Positions 24,877 through 35,646 of a DNA stretch of 64,000 bases are shown piece by piece; within the stretch, counting starts at the first letter, position 1, and each line of letters begins with the position of its first letter. This DNA comes from Akebia trifoliata (taxonomy: Eukaryota > Streptophyta > Magnoliopsida > Ranunculales > Lardizabalaceae): assembly GCA_017979445.1 (NCBI GenBank), contig CM030717.1, positions 21,315,288-21,379,287 on the forward strand. Reading direction: 5' to 3'. A model generated the notes under the pieces. The model was not told the DNA's origin. It ran no database searches and saw only the letters and a list, made by a program, of their open reading frames with translations. The position numbers were made by a program, and so were the translations under genes.

Positions 24877-24896
24877 GTCCTCAGTGGAGTCGTCAT
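24877..24896 (-). promoter_or_regulatory. primer-binding site of element N
   Basis: Directly inside the 5' LTR the - strand reads ATGACGACTCCACTGAGGAC. It matches the site of F (57979-57998) and B (39129-39148). The ancestral form would be TGGCGACTCC..., paired to a tRNA CCA end. tRNA-Arg is what I recall for Ogre elements, unverified here. Confidence 0.7.
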
Positions 24897-26530
24897 TGAA
24901 AGCGTTCTCGATACGCAGGGTGTGCGGATTCGCTTTTGTTGAGATTTGGTAATCGCCACCTAATTATTTCGATCTAAGAACCGAACATTGACTCTAAAAG
25001 GTAAATAACACTAATCTATGAAAGAAAATACGGGTCTGGGGATCACATTACGGAGTTGAAAAGTGTTAGGTACCTACCCCGCCTAGCAAGCACCGGTCTC
25101 TACTATTTTTCAAATAAACTACATTGCTAAAAAGATATAAATAATAATAATAATAAAATAAAAATAGTCACCTTTTTCGAATGCAACGGTTTTGTTCCCT
25201 CAGATCTGATAAAATAGCTCCTTGTACAATACTCCTCGCTTCGTTCTATCACTAGATTCACTTCAGACCTTCAGGACGAAGTACCTCCTTCTTAGATCTG
25301 AATTTTTCTAATTTGTTTATGAATTTTTGGATGTTTTTGAAGGGTTTCTAGGTGTTTTTTGAGTTAAAGTTGGGGTATGGGTGTTAGGTAAGGAGTTAGG
25401 ACTTCAAAATTAGGGTTTATGGGAGGTTAGGGAAGCTTTTTGACATACTTTTCTTAGGATTTATTTTTTGATACGAAAATAGGTTGTAGGGACCCTTATT
25501 TATAGATTTTTTAAAGTGCTTTTTAGATAGAGTTAGTGTTTAATTATAATTATTTTAGATTGAGTTAATGTTTAATTAGAATTATTTTTAAATAGAGTTA
25601 GTGTTTAATTAGAATTATATTAGATAGTTTTATAGTTTAATTAGAATTCTATTAGATAGTTTTAGAGTTTAATTAGGTTTCTTTTATATAGTTGTAGAGT
25701 TTAATTAGAATTCTTTTAGATAGTTTTTGAGTTTAATTAGAATTCTATTAGGGTTTTGACTTTAGTCTTATTAGATTGATTTAGGATTTTGACTTAAGTC
25801 TCACTTGATTAACTTGACTTTAAGATTTTGACTTAAGTCTTACTTGATTGACTTGATTTTAAGATTTGACTTAAGTCTTACTTGATTGATGTTAATTTTA
25901 ATTAGGGTTTCACTTTACATAAATTACTGTTTTAATTATTAATTTTAAGTTTTTTAATTATTAAAATTGTAAATTATCGTTTTGTCCTCAGAGAGGACTT
26001 TTTGCGTTTAAAGTCATTTTTCAATGTTCTAGGATGTTTTGGAATCGATTTTTCATAAGGAATTCAATGGGAATATTAGTTTTTGTCATTTATGAAATTT
26101 TTTATGCAAAATGATTGTGAACTTTATGAGAGGTATTTTCGTAATTTTGTCAAATTTTGTAAAAATTGGCGAAATGATTTATTTGGTTTCAATTTGTTAT
26201 TTTATGTGTTTGAAAGGGTTTTCCTGAGCGTAATGTAGGCTCTAGGGATGTTTTGAGGTTAGGGGTATTTTGATAATTTGATCATTTTTTAGTGATTTTT
26301 ATCGTGAAGCTTCTTTTCGTCTGAAACTGATCATTTCTATGTTTTTGGGGTTATATTTTCTTAGCGTAGCGTGGTTTCTACAGTTTTGTTAGGTTGAGAT
26401 ACCTCATCCGAATTTCTAAAACATATCTAGCAACAAAATATAGCAATGGAATAATCATCCATCATTGGGAATCGTTGCAATGGATTGATGAGTTAATTAA
26501 TCAGACGAGTGAAAAAATGGGGTGTCTATA
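24897..26530 (-). repeat. 5' LTR of element N
   Basis: This 1634-bp LTR starts TGAAAGCG on the + strand and ends GGTGTCTATA, where CTACA is expected. It includes the AATTAAAC-type repeats (25530-25910), and ATCGCCACC (about 24950), the reverse of the TGGCGACTC motif. Confidence 0.9.
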
Positions 26531-26720
26531 CACATGCAGACTATTTTATAATTGAGAATGTAAGTAGAGTCTGAGCGTTCTTGAAGGATAGTGACTCAAG
26601 TAGCTATTTGCAGGGTTAGCTCGGTGTAAACTTTTTTATTACTGAAAATGTAAGTAGAGTCAGAGCCTTCTTTAAGGATAATGGCTCAAAGAATCATTTG
26701 CAATATTAGCCCGGTAAAGG
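26531..26720 (+). repeat. 90-bp tandem repeat of element O, right part
   Basis: Units begin at 26552 and 26642 (TTGAGAATGTAAGTAG and CTGAAAATGTAAGTAG). They continue the array broken at 16448, so they date from before the N insertion. Confidence 0.85.
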
Positions 26721-26779
26721 TTCCACAAAAAGTAAAGTTTACTTTAGGTAGAACTTGGGGGGAAGTAAAGTAGAATAAA

Positions 26780-27100
26780 GTATGCTTGAGCAGTTGACCA
26801 GTTTACAACAGAATGTGTATGAGCGGAGTGTATGAGCAGTTTACAATAGAGTATGCTTGAGCAAAGTATGCTTGAGCAGTTTGCAACGTGCTTGGACTAA
26901 GTATTGAGCAAAATAGGCTTTAGCAGTTTGCAGTGTGTAGTCAGAGCAGCTTGAGCAGTTTGCAGCTTGTTTGGAATGAGTGTTGAGCAAAGTATGCTTG
27001 AGTAGTTTGTAGTAGAGTGAGTTGAGCAATGTATGATCAGTGCATGTTTAAGTAGTTTTGTAGTTGAATGGGCTAATTGTTGAAGCAAAGCAGTAGTAAG
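26780..27100 (+). repeat. degenerate GAGCAGTTTGCA repeat of element O
   Basis: The segment around TATGCTTGAGCAGTTTGCA recurs about six times with irregular spacing of roughly 40-80 bases. Open frames on the - strand here come from the repeat and are not genes. Confidence 0.65.
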
Positions 27101-27639
27101 TCCCTTAACAGCTTAGTGTATGTATGGGTCTTTTCAACCAGCATGCATATAAGCAGTATAGTCAGTAGAATAAAAGTGATAGGAGAGAAGACAAAGAAGA
27201 AAATTGAAAAGTGGCAGAAAGTGTAAAAAAAATTTCATTAATAGTTAAGAGAAAGTACAAAGGAAAGATCCCGAAAGATGGGATAGTACAGAAAGCACAA
27301 GTATAACAATAGAGAACAAGGTATCACTCAGGGAAGGGAGGTTTACTAGCTGAGAAAGAAGGCTAGGTAGTGGAAGCAAGAACGTCAGCCTAGGAAGTAG
27401 GGACAGTAGAAAGGTCTGTCTCAACAGTAGTGCTAGAAGGATCAGCAACTCCATCTTGGTCCATGTCAACAACAGGAATGGACGATTAGACAGGGGGTGG
27501 ATAGATAAGCTGAGTTGAAGAATACACTATTGGGGTAGGATTCAATTCTAAGGTAGCACTAGCCTCCATAAGATCACCAGGGACTCGATTGAGGATGGTA
27601 ATGGGATTCTCCTCCTCATCCAGCTAGAAGGAAGGAGCA

Positions 27640-29840
27640 TGCCCACAGCGTCCAGTCCAAGGGGCATCCTGGAAAAGAGCTACCTCGAGAGCATCATCCA
27701 GGTTCTCTTCATCATCATTGTCCTTCTTTTCATCCTCGTACTGAAGTCGAGCAGCCTCGAAGCCTTCGTGGTAGACTTTTGCAGAAGATTCCTCTACCAA
27801 TCGAGAGTATTGGGCATGTAGTTGCCCCAGCAGCTTCCTTGTCTCAGCCTCATCCTTTTTGGCCTGAACAGCCCTGACTGAATCAACATTTGTTCTCAGG
27901 GAGTTTAGCTTGAGTTCTTGTTGTTGAACTTTATCTCGGAGCTCCGGTAGCTCTGCATCTCTCCGTTACACTCTCTCATTGTAGCTGGCCAGTTCCAGTT
28001 GAAGAATATCCTGGAGATCTATCAACCTCTTGTTGGACGTCTCCAAAGCTAAGTTGGCCTTGGAGAATTAGGCCAGGTTAGCCTCTATTTCCTCTCTAGC
28101 CTCTTGAGAAAATTACCTAGAAGAGGCTAGCTTAACTTGGAGCATAGTTATTTTCTCATCCTACTATCTAGCCAAGGCAATTGCCTAATTTTTAGCCTCA
28201 TGCCACTTCAGGAAGGCCACGGTTCCATAAACGTGAGCCTACGAAGTAAGAAACAATATGTTAGAGCATAGATATCGAAAAATAGTTGAGCAGGGCAGTT
28301 AGAGCAGTAGTTACCTGATGAAGGCTGTGGACGAAGCGATCGAAGTCCAGGTCAACGTTAGTCTTGTCAACAACGTCCCAGTCCATAGATGAAATGGATT
28401 GGAAGAGCAGGGAAATAGTGGTTACAAGGTCCTCAATCCCGCAACCTTTATTGTGGACGTGACAAGGGGGTCGGAAGAAGTTGCCTTTGCTCTCATCCCG
28501 AAAATAGGCTTTGTGGCCCATCCAAACAAAAGCAGCCTGCTCCAAGGGGGTCTTGCACGATAGGGTCCTCACCCTCAGACCCCTCAAAAGGGGAAGGGCT
28601 TTTCAAACTCGTCCTAACCAGACGACACCTTTTCCGCGGTAGAAGAGGAAGAACAAGGCTGTCATCCCTGGTAATGGCAAAATTCTACCCTGCCTCCTCC
28701 TGAATCTCCTCAGGAAGCTTTGTAAAAACAACAACGGTACTAGTAGTAGCACCAGTGGTAACTACAGTAGAGACTGAACTAGAGACGGAAGCAAGGGTAG
28801 CAGGCTTCCTAGACGGTATAGCTAGCTGACCAGCCTCTCTAGAAAGGTTGGTACCACGAGAAGCGTGGCTTCTCTTTTTCTTTCGCCTCTTGATTGAGAC
28901 AATGGGAGGTGCAGCCTTGGTAGCAATAGAAAGAAGCAACTTCGAGAGGTCGATGTTCATGGCGTCGAAGAACCCTGGCAGAACCCCAGAAGGAAAGTCG
29001 TGTCACTCAGAATGGATCAAACGATCTGAGCCTAACACGTTGGAAGAAAGAGCCTGATGACTAGGATCCCTTTGTCGTAAAGTTGACGAAAGTGGATCAA
29101 GACTCTCTGCGGTACGACCAAAAGGAGCTCGTCGTGCAGGTGGCTAAGGGACGTTACTTAGAAGATCGTCCACCATTGCTTTCTCCGCAACCTTGGTTCT
29201 AAAGTCCACTACCTCTGGCCTACGATCTTTAGATGCTCTACGATGTATCTTCCTAGCCTCCATAGCCACCAAAGCGGAAGATTCTACACAAGAAGAAGAA
29301 AAATAGTTAAGAAAATAGTACAAAGCATGGACATAGTAAAAAAATGGGCTTTAGATAGCAGCCTAAAGACAACATTACCCTAGACGAAGTAGGGGACTCT
29401 GAATCCCTTATGGGGAGTACCAGGGAAAAATTCCCAGTCTTTAGAAGTATACAGGGGGTCTCTATGCCACCCTTTATCAGAACTTGGGAGGGAAGGGGTC
29501 AGAGCCACTACCGCATTCTTGGAGGACAGCGAGTAGAATCCCGGCTAGTGGGGGACACCTTCAGGTTGTACCAGGAAAGGAAGTCATTGGGGGTGATGCC
29601 CAGCTTCTTCACAGCCTTCACCAGACGATAGAAGTTCCTATACATTTGACCAGGGGTCCGGTTTATTTTACTCAATACCTCTTTAAGGAAAACAGATATA
29701 GGAAAATTAAGGCCGGCCTTGATTTGGCAGGCATAAACAAAGGTTTCTCCCTGGCAGCAGTTGCCAAGGGCATCAGAATCATCGCCAACTCGAATGTGCA
29801 CCGAAGCAGGGATGCATAGGCTTCATCCAAGTTAAGATGC
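27640..29840 (-). pseudogene. antisense ORF of element O (gypsy-associated extra ORF)
   Basis: This broken gene reads opposite to gag-pol between integrase and the 3' LTR. From its start on the - strand there is a domain (about 29800-29400) with IKAGLNFPISVFLKEVL, then a Q-M-Y-R-N-F-Y-R-L segment. After a frameshift come SSDKGWHRDP and DWEFFPG. This resembles the family called 'putative gypsy type transposon' (PF04195), by recollection only. Next is a basic, serine/threonine-rich linker (28960-28690, with KRRKKKR), then a segment at 28587-28261. It ends in a long coiled coil (about 28190-27640, rich in A, L, E, K, Q). Many stops and frameshifts are present. Extra antisense ORFs here are known in Tat-lineage elements. 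Their role is unknown. Confidence 0.75.
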
Positions 29841-29982
29841 AGTGATAGCCATTAAAAGGCCAAGTATGAAAAAAAAAAGGAACAGAGAGAGAGATGGAGA
29901 AATTACCTCAAAGCAAATAGGTGACTGTTGCAGCAAAGCAGAAAAAGAGAGAGAATGAGCCTTTGTAGGAAAGCACAGAAAC

Positions 29983-30042
29983 GAATTTATAGAGTTTCAG
30001 CATGATAGCAGATGAAGAATGCACTAAGTCCCCCATTTATAA
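29983..30042 (-). promoter_or_regulatory. candidate antisense promoter (two TATA boxes)
   Basis: On the - strand CTTATAAATGGGG (30034-30042) and CTATAAATTC (29983-29992) precede a pyrimidine-rich leader and the antisense ORF. The ORF could thus be transcribed from inside the element, independent of the LTR. A possible splice donor (GAG/GTAATT) lies near 29908. Confidence 0.5.
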
Positions 30043-30320
30043 GAAGAGACAAAGGAGTACGTACACTTGAGAGGATAGTTTGAGTCTAGTCGAAACGTCG
30101 CAAATTGGGGGTAGTACAGAAAGGCTAAGGGACACGTGGACGGATACAGATGAAGGGGAATCCATCTAAGCCGTCAGCAAAGATTCAAAGCGACGTCGCA
30201 TTGAATATGTCGATTCAAAAGTAGCAAACGCAATTATGAAAGGCCTAAATAGCCAATATGAAAGTAGAATTGCGTCTCGAGGAAACGAAAAGATCTTGCA
30301 CCTCCTCGAAAGGAAGTAGT

Positions 30321-30922
30321 TGTAAAGGAAAATAATTATGCAATGATCTTAACCCTACATGTGTCCAAGTTGACTAAGTGGTACTTGACACAGATCAGCT
30401 TATGAGGCCAGATCAGCCTATGAGGTATTGTCCAGCAATCAGGGCAGTTCAGAGTAGGGATCTTCCTAGTCTGGCTAGCAGGACAGCGTAGTGATAAGCA
30501 AAGCCAATCTTGCCAAGTGGGGCACGCCAAGCTTCGAGAAAATTGCAATACTGTTGCGTGCACGTAAATCTCGAAAATCTCAGAGGGGATCTTTACAATA
30601 AGTTCGATCGATCCAGAATATCTTGATTAGGTAAACAACCCCGTAAAAACCAGCAAAAAACTTATGATTGCAGCTTATACAGGGGGAAACCCTAGGGTAA
30701 GGTAGGGGGTTAAATAGCATAGTAAGTATTATTGAAAGGGGGATGAGACTGGAGAGATTGAGAGCTAACCAGTACTGTTTACTGTTCTTCTGCTTCTCTA
30801 ACTTGAGCGTCAGAGTGTCTGTGGTAGGTACTAGGCCGCCGTAAGGAGGAAAGTGCTAGAAACGACTTCAGATCAGTACAGGTTGGGACCATCGAAGCCC
30901 TCCATCGGATTTTGACCTCACA
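30321..30922 (+). repeat. 3' LTR of element O
   Basis: Partner of 10448-11049. The preceding CGAAAGGAAGTAGT is the likely polypurine tract. AATAC follows at once as the target duplication. Confidence 0.93.
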
Positions 30923-30927
30923 AATAC

Positions 30928-31348
30928 CAAGGGAACTCTATCATGGAATCTCTTTAAAAAACCTAAACGAACATTCCTACTTATAGAAATAATGTAGACA
31001 ATATGGGGTATCATTTTCCATAAGATATCTCTAATATCTTATATTAATATCAAAGCTCTTCTCAAGGGTACTTTTTCACTTATCGCACACACCACCTCTA
31101 AACGTGCACCTTCATGCATTTTTAACTTTTCTTTAAACATTCTAAAATATTGGTCAACTTTCTAAGGTAGCCCAAATTTGGTGGAGATGATGAGTTGCCT
31201 AACACCTTCCCTATCTTCTAACCAGACCTCCCTACTTATATCTTACATAGACGAAGTTTTTTTTTTTTCATAAACTAGTCACAACAATGATAAAATCAAA
31301 TTTCAAAATCATTTCGAATGTCCATTCATACCCATTTATAAATAAAAT
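30928..31348 (+). other. flanking DNA with an LTR-end-like segment
   Basis: There is no gene. TTGCCTAACACCTTCCC (about 31192) and, 140 bp on, TGTGACTACTCC resemble the motif pair near the ends of the other LTRs here. A remnant of another LTR is likely but its bounds are unclear. Confidence 0.35.
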
Positions 31349-33364
31349 TGTGACTACTCCAATTCAATTAGAAATTCGGGTTTCAATGAACGGGCCCCCA
31401 CTCGAAAGGGCCCAAAAACAACAATCTTTCAATAAAATTGGCAAACGGGCCTCAAAAGCCCGAATCACTCAAATATAACATTTTGATCGAACCAAGACCC
31501 CTGAGACCTCCTAGTGGTCTAGTAGGCCTACCAAAAAGAATTGGTGCACCCCCACCTTCACCGCTCCACCCCCAAACCCAAAAATACCCAATTTTCAATA
31601 AAACTCGCCAATGGGCCTAAAAAGCCCGACTTGCCAACACGTGGCATTTTGATCAAATCCAATATTTTTAAAAATCTCAAAAAAATGAATAAAATAAATA
31701 AATGAGACTTGGGACACCTATCATTTTCTCTACCCTCACTGCTCCATCTCCGAAATTAAAAATATCCCAAGTCCATCTACGGCCCACCAACCTTCAACTC
31801 TCTAAAATCAATCCCTCACCTTACCCCCTTAACCTAAACCTAACTCCACATAACTTAAACCCCAAAATATCTCCAACATACCCCACCCTACCCTAAAACA
31901 AACCCTACCCGATCTCAAAATAATTTAAAACCCTCCTAAAACCCAAGCCCAACCCATATCCAATTTATATCTAACCCACAACCCTAATCCATAAATCACT
32001 ACCCACATCAAACCAATCATCACTTTTTCATCAAAAATGACACATGTCCTATCCTCATCTCACCTCCCTCATCAAACCACCAACTCCCATCTCCTTGTCT
32101 AAAAATTAATTACCCTATTATTTTTCTCTAGAAAAATCACATCAACCCACACCCTCCTAACCTACTATCATCACTCCCTACTAATCAATCATCACCTTCC
32201 CCTAATCTATCATTATCATTACCTACAAACCCATCTCTACAACCTAAACCTACATCCCTTCTCTCAAATCAAATACTCATTTTCTCCAATCAATTAAATT
32301 TAAACCTCTAATCTCCACACATCTTGCCACATGTCACCATCTCCCTCACCCTCCCAACCACCCTCTTACACCATCCATTCTCTTAAATCAAACACCACTC
32401 AATTACAACCACCCTCTTAAACACCCATCATCTCACCTCACCAAATACTCTACTCAAACGGTTTGGGTAAGATCCAAACCATTTGGATCAAAACACAACC
32501 CATTTACCTCCATTACATAATTACCCATCTCACAATTCCTAATTTCATACCCCCCACCCTCAAAACTCATGTCATTCTCTACTCTCCCAACATTTCACCC
32601 CATCTTACCCCTAAAAATAACTTCCAAACTCTATAAAACCCCCCTCATTCTCAACTCTCACTACCTAATGAAAATTTGAGAAAAACCCCCAAGTCTCATA
32701 AGAAAAAAAATCATTCTCTCTCACTATCATACTCAGCCCTCTAATCTCAACTCTCAACTCTCTCTCATTATCATACTCAATCCCTCAATTCTCCCAACTT
32801 ATCAACTCAACCATCAACCATCAAAAGACTAACTCATTATCATATCAAGATCAAGAAAAGAATACTCATATTTAAGAGGATATAGAAGATCAAATCAAGT
32901 TAAAGATGGGTTTGGGACAAGAATCACCCCCCTTCTCTCCTCCCTACTTCCCTCTTCTACTTCTCCCCTTCTCTACACCTACATATACACCATCAATGGC
33001 TTGAACCATCAAAGGGCCCCTTTTTCAATAAGGGTGCCCTCAATGGTTTGAATCAATATTAAAGTCTCTCATACTTTGGGGCACATTTTGGATTTTTCGA
33101 TTTCCTTTTATTTTATTTTTATTCTTAAAAATGGATCGAATCCGAGGTTACCACCATGGTGGATAGACTATGGTGCCTAATACCTTCTCTACTTCATAAA
33201 ATGGACCCCCTTACTTTGAATCAAAAGTTGGACCAAATGAGCCATATTCGTACGATAGTCATCAAATATCAAAAAACATGATTTTTCAAAAAAATACAAT
33301 CCGGGTGACTATTCCCACCCATTTCAAATATGAATGGTGACGACTCCAAAATCCCCCAAAGTAA
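31349..33364 (+). mobile_element. LTR of family C, copy 1 (truncated)
   Basis: A C-rich, G-poor stretch whose first 600 bp align with the reverse complement of 46075-45500, including ACGGGCC...GGGCCC, repeated (A/G)GGGCCT...AAGCCCGA segments and TGACATTTTGATC. Landmarks follow the usual order: TATAAAA (32632-32638), GGTGCCTAATACCTTC (33169-33184), GGTGACGACTCC (about 33332). The terminal ACA end and a primer-binding site are missing, so the right end is truncated. The start is placed at a TGTGACTACTCCAATT that corresponds to TGTAGACACCCCAATT in the other copy. Confidence 0.65.
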
Positions 33365-33429
33365 ATGATATATTCAATGTTGAATAAATCACGTGTCCAC
33401 AATATTAATGCATTATTATATATAATTTA

Positions 33430-33431
<2 letters not shown>

Positions 33432-33503
<72 letters not shown>

Positions 33504-33509
33504 TATATA
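33432..33509. repeat. (TA)n microsatellite
   Basis: An almost pure TA run of about 75 bases, followed by degenerate TA-rich sequence to about 33545. Open frames across it are artefacts. Confidence 0.9.
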
Positions 33510-33743
33510 GTGTATTTTATTATGTAATTATATATATAACATATAAATAATTTAATGTACATTTATTTAGAAAAATCGGTGATCAAATCGTCAATTTATT
33601 ATTTTTTAATAATTATAAAATTATATATTATTTTTTAATAATGATTAAATAATATATTATTTTAATAATTTTCCCTAATATTAATTTTCATATCCTGAAG
33701 CAAGCGAGGAATAAAACTTTATAATATATAATGTATGCATCTT

Positions 33744-33906
33744 GTCAACATGTGCCCTGAGGGCACACATTTATGTGCATTAAATACACTTTGAAATAAG
33801 CATTTGAGGGTATTTGTGGTAAAAAAAAATTCTTTTAAGGGCATTTTTGGTAGAAAATTAATTTTCAAGGTCTATTTTAGGTGTGTGCCCTTAGGGTCCA
33901 TGTTAA
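33744..33906. mobile_element. MITE with GGGCACAC-containing inverted repeats
   Basis: A 160-bp element. Its left end reads TCAACATGTGCCCTGAGGGC and its right end, reversed, reads TTAACATGGACCCTAAGGGC. The ends match over about 25 bases with few differences. It has no coding capacity. A TAA/TTA-type duplication is possible but not decisive. Confidence 0.7.
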
Positions 33907-34371
33907 TAAAATCCATAACTTATACATGTTTTCTAATAGGCAAACGGATTAGTGGTTTGTAGTTATTACAGAATGAATAAATGTAGATTCTAATCTCTGG
34001 TCGAGGTGTTAAAACGTACAATTTTACCTCAGAACAACTCTAAGGAAAATATCCAAAATAACTATCGATAATAGATATTAATGTGCTTATGAATAATAAT
34101 TTATGAATAGATATTTTTTATATTTGAGGGATATGCACTAAAAACATGCTATCCAAAATGGTTATCCACAAATATTTAAAAAAAAATTTAATTCAACTCA
34201 AATAGAGATAGAAATGGAGATGAATAGTACATTGGAGATCCATAAAATTCAAATTGACTCTCATAAATAATAATTGGAGGATAAAAATTGTTGGAATAAA
34301 AAAAATTGAGACTCCAAACTTACTATCTAAAATTGAGACTAAAAATCCTTTTCTCCACATAATTTTTTTTA
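33907..34371. other. AT-rich spacer upstream of CIPK gene
   Basis: I see no gene, repeat or clear regulatory site here. Confidence 0.4.
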
Positions 34372-34548
34372 TTTAGAATTGTGATAAATGCACGCGATTG
34401 GTATGTGGCTGATGTGCCAAGGGCACAGAACCATAGATCTTTTTCATTGGAATACACAAGAAAAAGATATGCGATTTTATGCCCTTGTCACATCAGTCGC
34501 ATATCCAACTATTTACCTAAATTGCATGCATTCATCATTATTCTTTTA
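34372..34548. mobile_element. MITE family M, copy 1 (upstream of CIPK)
   Basis: The left end (GTGATAAATGCACGCGATTGG...TGTGGCTGATGTG) matches the reverse of the right end (GATGAATGCATGCAATTT...GCGACTGATGTG), with an 11-bp insertion on one side. The same ends occur at 36999-37164. It lies about 1.1 kb upstream of the kinase start codon. Confidence 0.75.
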
Positions 34549-35309
34549 TTTACGAATAATGCTAAAGTGACTTCAGGTTGAAATCTCATATCCTATATCT
34601 TGATTTGAAAGTGTATGAGTACCATTGATGCTTTTCATTGAGATACGAGTGAAAAATCATGGATGATTCCATCCACTTTCATGTCAGGAAGTGTCATATG
34701 AGATTCCAACTTCTTGAAATCACTCCATCAAGACTCTTTATTTAACTCTCCAAAATGCCCAATTGAGACTTGAGAGTAGTTCGAGGTTGGAGATTTGGAG
34801 ATTGGAGAGTGCCCAATGGCAAGGGTCCCACCTCCTGAAAAAGATATCAAAGCGTTCAAGCTTACTAGAGAAAAATTTGCTGTATTTATAAAAATAAAAA
34901 ATTTATGTCAACACTTGTGTGATGGAATACATTTTCCTCTCATCTATCCTAATCCTATAACTAGAACGATACAAAATTGATGACTTCCATTTGTCAAGCA
35001 CTCCTACTACTGAAATATAAATCTAATTATTTTTATTTTTTATTTTTTTAAAAATATTTTTATTTTAAATTTCAAGTTGAGCGGTTGACGTCTTCTTTTA
35101 GACATAAACATCAAAAGCTCATAAATAGGAAAGTAGCAAATTTCCTCTTCAATGATCTTTCCTCGCTAAACCGCCGTGATCCTCGAACTCGAACTCGATT
35201 AAAAAATCCTAGGATCATCTAGTGGTCCGAAGTTCGGGATGATGTTACACACTGTAATTGTTACTATCGTCACATAGATTTCTTCGTGGTGTTTACAGCA
35301 AATAATTAG

Positions 35310-35317
35310 ACACGTGT
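35310..35317. promoter_or_regulatory. G-box / ABRE-like ACACGTGT
   Basis: A palindromic ACACGTGT lies about 330 bp upstream of the kinase start codon. Such sites bind bZIP factors in stress and ABA responses, which fits a CIPK. Function here is inferred only. Confidence 0.45.
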
Positions 35318-35503
35318 GAATTATTTACTGCTGTTAATTTAATTTAATTATTACCAACTCCAAACTAAGAAATGAAACGTGGAAGAACCCATTTATCAAA
35401 AAAAAAAACGTGAAAGAAACCCAAATAATTACATTGTCTTCACGCGTTGGTTTGAAACTTTGAACTAAATAATTGAGCTCTAGCTGCTTAACTGACTCCC
35501 TCC

Positions 35504-35512
35504 TTTATATAT
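35504..35512 (+). promoter_or_regulatory. TATA box of CIPK gene
   Basis: TTTATATAT sits in a locally GC-richer segment, 135 bp upstream of the ATG. This places transcription start near 35540 and gives a leader of about 110 bp with no upstream ATG. Confidence 0.6.
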
Positions 35513-35646
35513 CCCCAGGGTTCGATTCGACTTCATCATCAACGATAAATCTCTATTTGCTTTCTACCAAATATTCATCCAAAAGTTTAAACTTTGAAAT
35601 CTCCATCACAGAAAATATTTGAAATAATATTATATTATTTTCTCTA

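Larger units (their letters stand above)
16449..26530 (-). mobile_element. LTR retrotransposon N (family A), nested in O
   Basis: Element N is 10.1 kb and lies in - orientation. Its 5' LTR is 24897-26530 and its 3' LTR is 16449-18039. CTCAT (16444-16448) and CACAT (26531-26535) are a target duplication with one mismatch. The order in element sense is LTR, primer-binding site, (AAAT)n, a 198-bp tandem array, a long non-coding block, a fused RT-start/integrase remnant, more non-coding sequence, a 33-bp repeat array and LTR. No gag, protease or full RT exists, so N depended on enzymes from another element. The LTRs differ by roughly a tenth over the 200 bases I compared. Confidence 0.92.
10448..30922 (+). 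mobile_element. Ty3/gypsy Tat-type LTR retrotransposon O (outer, complete but decayed)
   Basis: The element has two 602-bp LTRs (10448-11049 and 30321-30922), both starting TGTAAAGGAAAATAATT and ending CACA. It is flanked by a perfect 5-bp target duplication, AATAC (10443-10447 and 30923-30927). The interior reads primer-binding site, gag, protease, RT, RNase H, archaeal-type RNase H, integrase, two tandem-repeat blocks, an antisense ORF and the 3' LTR. Archaeal-type RNase H plus an antisense ORF 3' of integrase is the layout of the Tat lineage. Element N (10,082 bp) sits inside. Removing it and one target copy leaves about 10.4 kb. Every ORF carries stops or frameshifts, and the LTRs differ visibly, so this is an old, immobile copy. 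Confidence 0.93.

Noticed and set aside
33365..33550. A 61-codon Y/I-rich frame.
   Set aside because: It is produced by the (TA)n microsatellite.
34381..34581. Similar peptides (W/G-Y-V-A-D-V...) from frames in 34381-34581 and 36906-37139 (- strand).
   Set aside because: Both frames lie in copies of the same MITE, an imperfect palindrome. The likeness is that of the element, not of a protein.
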